Below, piece after piece: positions 58,295 to 64,000 of a DNA stretch of 64,000 bases. The stretch's first letter is position 1, and every line of letters starts with the position of its first letter. The stretch lies in contig CM056391.1 in the NCBI GenBank assembly GCA_029718625.1, positions 1,604,165 through 1,668,164 of the forward strand, in the 5' to 3' direction. Under the pieces are notes generated by a model. The model searched no databases and was not told the DNA's origin. It worked only from the letters and a program-made list of their open reading frames with translations. The stretch comes from Synaphobranchus kaupii (taxonomy: Eukaryota; Chordata; Actinopteri; Anguilliformes; Synaphobranchidae). A program made the position numbers and the translations under genes.

Positions 58295-58365
58295 GTGTGG
58301 TTACGTCAGTTCTCAGTCAGGCAGAGCTCTGTCGAGATAACAGATGCGACGGAGTTATAAAGCTC
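58295..58365 (-). promoter_or_regulatory. Candidate core promoter of pnp
   Basis: Read on the minus strand, a TATA-like CTTTATAA lies at 58362-58355, about 100 nt before the ATG, and a CRE-like TGACGTAA at 58308-58301. The spacing would put a start near 58.33 kb and give a short 5' UTR. Positional inference only; there is no transcript evidence. Confidence 0.4.
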
Positions 58366-61300
58366 TCCTCTCGCGTGATGGAGGAGTGGCTGTGCCTCTG
58401 CTCCTGCCAATGTTTTTGTGGCATTCTTCCCAGCTTGCACTGCTATCTTTTGTTTGAATGTTCCAGGGGCCTTTTTCCTCCCACATATGCTCAACGACCT
58501 GCACTTATTTCGACTGAATTTTGAATGAATTGACACCCAATAGCAATTAGTCAGACTACCGACATGGTCAATCGTCACAGCCGGTCCAAGGACGCTCCCG
58601 GCAGCGACTGGAATCATCTTCAGCTATGTTTCCCCTTTAGCACTGTTCCAAGGTCAATCTCCACCTTTTACGCAAATGTATATTGGGACAAAATAATTTG
58701 TGGTGGTAAAACTGGTTCTAGATCTTTCGCTGGGGGCAGAATTTGTCCCGTAGGACCAATACAATACCTTGCTGCAATTCGATGTTTTCCCTTTTTAGTT
58801 ACTGTGATTCTGCTACGGCGGCCATGAATGTTAAATAAACACATGTAGAAACACGTTAGCCTCATTCAACTCAATGGCCTTAAGAGGAGACACTAGCTAA
58901 TTTACATTTGATTTTATTGGAGATTCGTCACATTTGCAATTGCTGTACTTTTCCTGTTCATTTCCCTCAATGAGTCACAGCCCGATCTGACGCATTTCTG
59001 TGGTTTATTCAGGGTCTATTGCCTTGCTTTTAATTCTAAGTGAACCTGTAGTAGCCTACACAGTCCCTTCCCCCGCCGGAGTGACATTGACGGTTGGTAA
59101 TGTCTCACAGCACATCAATAGTATATAGTATAGTTAGTGTGCAAAATAGTCACAAAGAAATCCACTTCTCTAAAAATATAGGCTAGCCTACATCGATTTT
59201 TTCATGTCATGTCTTACTACCTAGATCAACGGCTACTACAATATACAAGAGAAACAGATACGCTTATCTAAGTATTAATAATAAGTATTGTAGAAAGCAC
59301 AGCTTAGCAATAGTCCATCTCTACAGCCTGGCCACCCCACTCACCAACCAGTTTCCAGCATTTCTTAGAATTCACGTTTCGTAGAGGTGGAACATGGCTG
59401 TGGGTACTGGAGTATAGTCTATAGTCCTACCATTTGAAATATAGTATGTGTAGTAGTTATGTGTAATATGTGCCTAAAATAGGCCCTTTTTTCTAGTTGG
59501 ACACATTTTTTACATTTATTTATTATCAGCTATAGCTCCCCAAAATAACTGCTGGTCCCATCCTGACCACCCTATTGAAATTTTTCTGGTGCCACCACTG
59601 CAGATGTCAGAATTTCCTTTTGCTAAATTAATTTAGGACCGGCTTTAGTCGCATAAAATTGTAAAGTTAATCAATCAATCAATCAAATTTATTTATAAAG
59701 CACACTAAAAACAACTCACGTTGACCAAAGTGCTGTACAGATCAGAGCAGGTAATTGCAAATACAAGAAACAAGAAACACAGACATAAATAAGAAGGCAC
59801 ACAGCTCGTAGGGACAAATAAACAACACATGGGCATAGGCACAAGCCAAACATTAGTTAAACATTTTAACTCTGTTTCAAACTATGCAATGGAAAAACCA
59901 CTGTCATCACACTTTGTTTGAGGCACACATTCTATTTTTGTAATGCTGTGTTTCAATGTATTAAAAAAAAAAAATGCTAATTGATGTATTAATAATGAAG
60001 TAGCCTATACAGTATGTCAATCATAACATGAATATTTAATACCACTTCACATCTAATTAAATAGCAGCCACGTAATCCCATGAAAAGGTACTTTTGTATT
60101 TTGGCACAGCCTTTGTCAGGAAGTAAGTTTTTTTCTCTTCTTTTTTTATGGATTCCCTAGAGCCTGGGGGGTGGTGGGGGGATCTGTGAAGGTAGCTACT
60201 GTAGCGGTTCCGTGATCGCACCCTGAACACCGGCCGCTAATCCCCCCCCCCCCCCCCCCCGGTCCGCGATCGCAATCTCTCCACCCCGGTCCGCGATGGT
60301 CCGCGATAGTCCTGGATCAGAACCGGTCGAAACCCCTGCCCTGGAGAACCATTTACCCTCTGTGTCATCATTATCACTTCTTAGGAGTTCTAAGCTCTGG
60401 AAACCTGACCGGCAGCCCACAGTTTCCATAGCAACCACAATAGCTCCATCCAACATGAGAACCTGGATGATGACAAAAAGAAGAAGAAAAAAAAAAATAG
60501 GTAAATAAAATCAATACATTCAGGGAGTACACATTCAGGGAGTACAATTCACTGATGGGGTAACTGACATGTCACACTTCAACTGTTGAGAAATTCCCTC
60601 TGGTTTCTCAAGAACCCGTCTAAGAACCCGTCACGTCAGTGCACTGCAAGAGCACTGACGGGACAGGCGGTTTGTGCAAATCAGGAACGGTATCTGCAAA
60701 CCGGCCACTATAACAGCCGAGGGTGTGGATCTTTCTGTCTCACCACAGCTTCCTGAGTTGAGCTCTTACGTAAGAACTTGCATGTAAGCAGCCAGACCAA
60801 AACCACAGCTCAGTGCATTTGTTGTTGTTGCTAAATCAATTTCCGCAGACAGTGATCAGACTCAAGACCAACATACAAATACAGTGAATAAAATATCTAT
60901 TAAGCCTGCTCAATCCTGCCTAAAAGTTCAGATGGGTGAAATTTTGAATGTAAGTGCTGTACCACTATCACAGGGAGGTAAAAATGAAGTATGCATACCT
61001 ATAAACACGATTCCACTCCCTGCACATGATGTGTTTTTATTTTAATAGACCACAGCCACGCCCCAAAAGGTCCCCAGCAGGATATGAACCCATATTCTTG
61101 CGTGGTGTCTTACCAGCCAGCCACCGTGGTCCCCATGTCCCGATCCTGGAACAGTTTCTCCCACAAAGTAGTTGAGTCACCAGCATACCGATAAAGCACT
61201 ACACTGGTCAAGCTGTCCAAAATTGACCTCCTCACCGCTCAATTAAGATGAGCAATTCAACCGAGAGACTAGTACTGGAGAAAGGGGCTAATGTGCCTGT

Positions 61301-62979
61301 AATAGTCAGCTGTGCAGAGTATTGGGTTGCAAATGCACGTCAGAGGGAAATTAACTTGTGTACAGCAACAGGGAGGCAGATTGCAATAAGCGTGGCTTTC
61401 TTAAGATTTCCCAGCACCATTAACACATACAGAGCATACAGACCTTTCCCTGACCTTGTGCCCACTAAACACACACCCCTCCATCACGCCAGCATCCAGG
61501 TTCTCTCTACTGTCACATACTGTCAGCAGAATATGTGCACGGTGCTTTAATTAACTTCAAACATTATGTACTACAAGGGCAAAGAGTGTGTGTGTGTGTG
61601 TGGAGGGGGGCATTAGCATTCAATCTGATTTTCGGGGGAATTTTTTTTTCGAGCCGTTTCAACAATGATCCAGTTCAATTAATATTTGAAGCCCTCGATC
61701 AGTCACTGCTTAGTTATTACTTGTACACACAATGAGCTCAGAATCGAGTCTGTTATGAAAGATTACAGCTTCTTTGTAAAAAAATAAAATAAATAATAAT
61801 AATAATAATATACACACACACACAAAACCCCCATTATCATACATTGCAACACAAACACAAATTTGCATCTCTCGGTTTCGGCACATAATGTGCTCAGAGA
61901 TCTCCGTTGATTTATTATTTAGCTTGTCTGCCTTCGTTCAGTTGACTATTGCTGTATATCTGTTGTCTGCAGTGACTCCCAGGGCACAGCCGGCCCATAT
62001 AGCTTTTTTAAAATGGGGAACCAACTTATCGAGTCGTTTTACCAGTGAATTAATCACACAGAGGAAAGCTGAATTAATTTACCAATTCAGTGTTCAAAGT
62101 TATTGCACTGAATTGAGACTGTCGCACATTACCATCAGACCTGGGGTAGGTCTAGTATTAAATAGTTTTAAAATTTGTGAAAAGCAACTGCTATTTAATA
62201 CAGATAGCAGAAGGTGAAAAGATTCAAACATAAATTACTCAGCAATTTAAATGGGCCTTTTTTATTGTTAGATCCTAGTCAGCATACTGCTAATATTTGG
62301 GAAGCTTCTGTGGACAAAGCCCTCGAGCTGGCGCACTGGTCACATGACCATAAACAGCACGGGACATCCGTCAGGCGTTTCTAATCACAGCGGCCTGACA
62401 CCGGTTTGATCAAAGGAGCGCCGAGATCAAATGTCCTCTACTTTCACAATCTCCCGTAAAAAACAATGTAATTCCACAATCCAGAAATATGGAAGACTTC
62501 CATCTGCTCTCCGTCATGCACCATTTAATCTACTGGGAGAGGAAAAAAATGTTTCTTTTTTCTGTTTTTATTTTCATCCTCTCATTATCTGGGCACACAC
62601 ACCTGTTCTGTTTCATTCATTAGGGACATCAAGCATAATCAATCATTGCAGAAAAAAAATGAGGCCGTGAGGCCTAGACATTAGGAAACTTTTTTTAACA
62701 TTGGGTTTAGAAGATGAGTAAATTCTTAGAATTACTTGAACAGCTGCATTCTAAGACAGAACCTCTGTGCTTCTAATGTAGAACCCTAGACTGTGAAACC
62801 CCTTTGTTGTGTTAAACCTGTTAAACCTGTGGGGAAATATGGGAACAGGCTCAGTACAGCCAAAACACAAACAAGATCGGTGTGATTTGAAGACCTGAAA
62901 GTGTTTTAGCAGGTCCTAACATTCCTGTCTTGGATTTTGTGCTTTCTTATTGTGTTCATTCAGAGAAGGCTCTCTCATA
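58366..62979. other. Upstream of pnp; no gene recognised
   Basis: Contains a C-run (60241-60260), short CT/GT tracts and (AAT)n at 61795-61810. No exon with family resemblance. A possible B-box-like GGTTCATATCC on the minus strand near 61085 hints at an old SINE. Confidence 0.4.
59671..59760 (+). repeat. Fish LINE/SINE-type repeat segment
   Basis: (AATC)n followed by AAATTTATTTATAAAGCACA and TGACCAAAGTGCTGTACAGA, a motif frequent in teleost interspersed repeats. Element identity uncertain. Confidence 0.4.
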
Positions 62980-63545
62980 CCCCTTTTCCACCAAGCAAGT
63001 TCGAGGGCCGCTTCGGAGCCAGTGCCTAATCTCGAACCAGTTCTTCACGTTTCGACAGCAAAAGAACCGGCTCTCGGCCAGAAAAACTGGTTCCAGAGCG
63101 CCACCAACACTTAGCTGGTCTAGAACCAAGAACCGCTTCCCATCAGGGGCTGGGGTCGGGATTATCGTAACTAAATCTTTGCCATTAAAAAAACAAAACA
63201 GAGCTTCAGCATAAAGAGCAGCACAAATACATTGGACCAGTCGTGTTTGGATGCCAACGTCGGCCCGCCAAGCCAGGAGCAACACTAGAGAAGCCAATGT
63301 AGGCTCACAAAGCCAGGAGCAACACTAGAGATGCGATGTAGTCCGCCATTGTTGTTGCTGTGCTTGAAGTTGGCGCTAGCGTTGCTGGGAAAGTGGAGAC
63401 GTATACAGACGTATAACAGTGACGTAATGACGTGGCTCTCTAGCCCGTGGAAAAGCAAACCGGTTCTTAGAAGGTTCACAAGTTGAACCAGCTGCGAACC
63501 GGCACTAGCACCAGCCCAGAACTAGGTTTGTGTTGGTGGACAGGA
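62980..63545. mobile_element. TIR element of the CCTTTTCCACCAA type
   Basis: Left end CCCCTTTTCCACCAAGCAAG and right end GTTTGTGTTGGTGGACAG are related inverted repeats; GAACCGGTTC-type motifs occur in both halves. A unit of about 42 bp ending GCCAGGAGCAACACTAGAGA is duplicated at 63250-63332. Confidence 0.6.
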
Positions 63546-63649
63546 GGTATCAGTGTATTCTTAAGCAGAGAAAACCTCAGCCTGTGGTCACTTGTGGAAG
63601 GTTTCACATACAGATTTTTAATAACACAAGCAGAACATCTTGGGGACCT

Positions 63650-63840
63650 TGGGTGTACTACGAAGTGAGATTAAGGGGATAGCGAGCTAAATTAAGCTTC
63701 AACCCTGGTTTTTCTACATCACGAAGCCGACTCACTTTTAATCAGGGTATATTGCCTTGGCAACTTACTCTGCATGGCTAACCTGCTCCAGGGGCAGGTT
63801 ATGTTCAGGCTATCGGATTGAAACATATGAAAACACCGCC
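63650..63840. repeat. Partial fish MITE (ATTAAGGGGATAG / GCAGGTTATGTTCAGG type)
   Basis: Motifs GAGATTAAGGGGATAGCGAG, TCACGAAGCCGACTCA and CTGCTCCAGGGGCAGGTTAT correspond to a common fish repeat as I remember it. The right end was not located. Confidence 0.45.
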
Positions 63841-64000
63841 CTTTGACCAATCAACTCCTTGGCTTTGGAAAAAGGCATTTCCATTCGAAAAGATCCCGTA
63901 GAGATATGTGGGGATACTGAGGGAATCTCCTCGCAGGGCAAGATTATCGAGTTCCGCAAAATATTTTCTGACTTCCGGAAAATGCTTGAGACACTCTTGT

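Overview
The window looks like a transposon-rich stretch of a ray-finned fish (teleost) nuclear genome. The reasons are vertebrate-type spliced exons with GT/AG borders, L2 and tRNA-derived SINE families with the fish-type GTAAT tail, Tc1/mariner copies, a Tx1-clade LINE and many fold-back MITEs. I cannot name the species. A 500-base run of N (21210-21709) is a scaffold gap.

Only two host protein genes can be supported, both on the minus strand, plus one tRNA gene. (1) A type I immunoglobulin-superfamily receptor of unknown identity: three V-like exons (8810-8478, 8267-7950, 6367-6077) and a transmembrane/tail exon (5654-5476), all joined in phase 1. Its signal-peptide exon was not found. An IRF/ISRE-like element followed by a splice donor at 16.40-16.47 kb is a candidate 5' end. 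(2) Purine nucleoside phosphorylase, complete in six coding exons from 58257 down to 37023, 286 residues, with every splice phase checked. (3) A canonical tRNA-Gly(GCC) at 39762-39832, on the plus strand inside the last PNP intron.

Layout: 1-5 kb, intergenic sequence with MITEs and repeats; 5.5-8.8 kb, IgSF exons, with a Harbinger-type element carrying a nested hAT-type element between V-like exons 2 and 3; 8.9-14.6 kb, a near full-length but frameshifted Tx1-type LINE lying between two GA microsatellites; 15-17 kb, mostly unannotated, with the ISRE-like site; 17.1-19.8 kb, an internally deleted Ty3/gypsy element with two LTRs; 20.07-20.77 kb, a solo LTR; 21.7-24.2 kb, an L2 LINE that interrupts an old Tc1 copy; 24.3-36 kb, repeats and unassigned sequence, including a decayed Tc1 element (27.6-29.0 kb); 36.4-37.0 kb, a fold-back element abutting the PNP 3' end; 37-58 kb, the PNP gene, whose introns hold an apparently intact Tc1 transposon (41157-42687), the tRNA, several MITEs and a three-deep nest of elements in intron 1; 58.3-64 kb, upstream sequence with no recognised gene.

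There is no operon, CRISPR array or obvious multi-gene system. The best leads are the possibly interferon-responsive IgSF receptor with a cysteine-less third domain, the intact Tc1 element, the LINE sitting between microsatellites, and the layered transposon nests.
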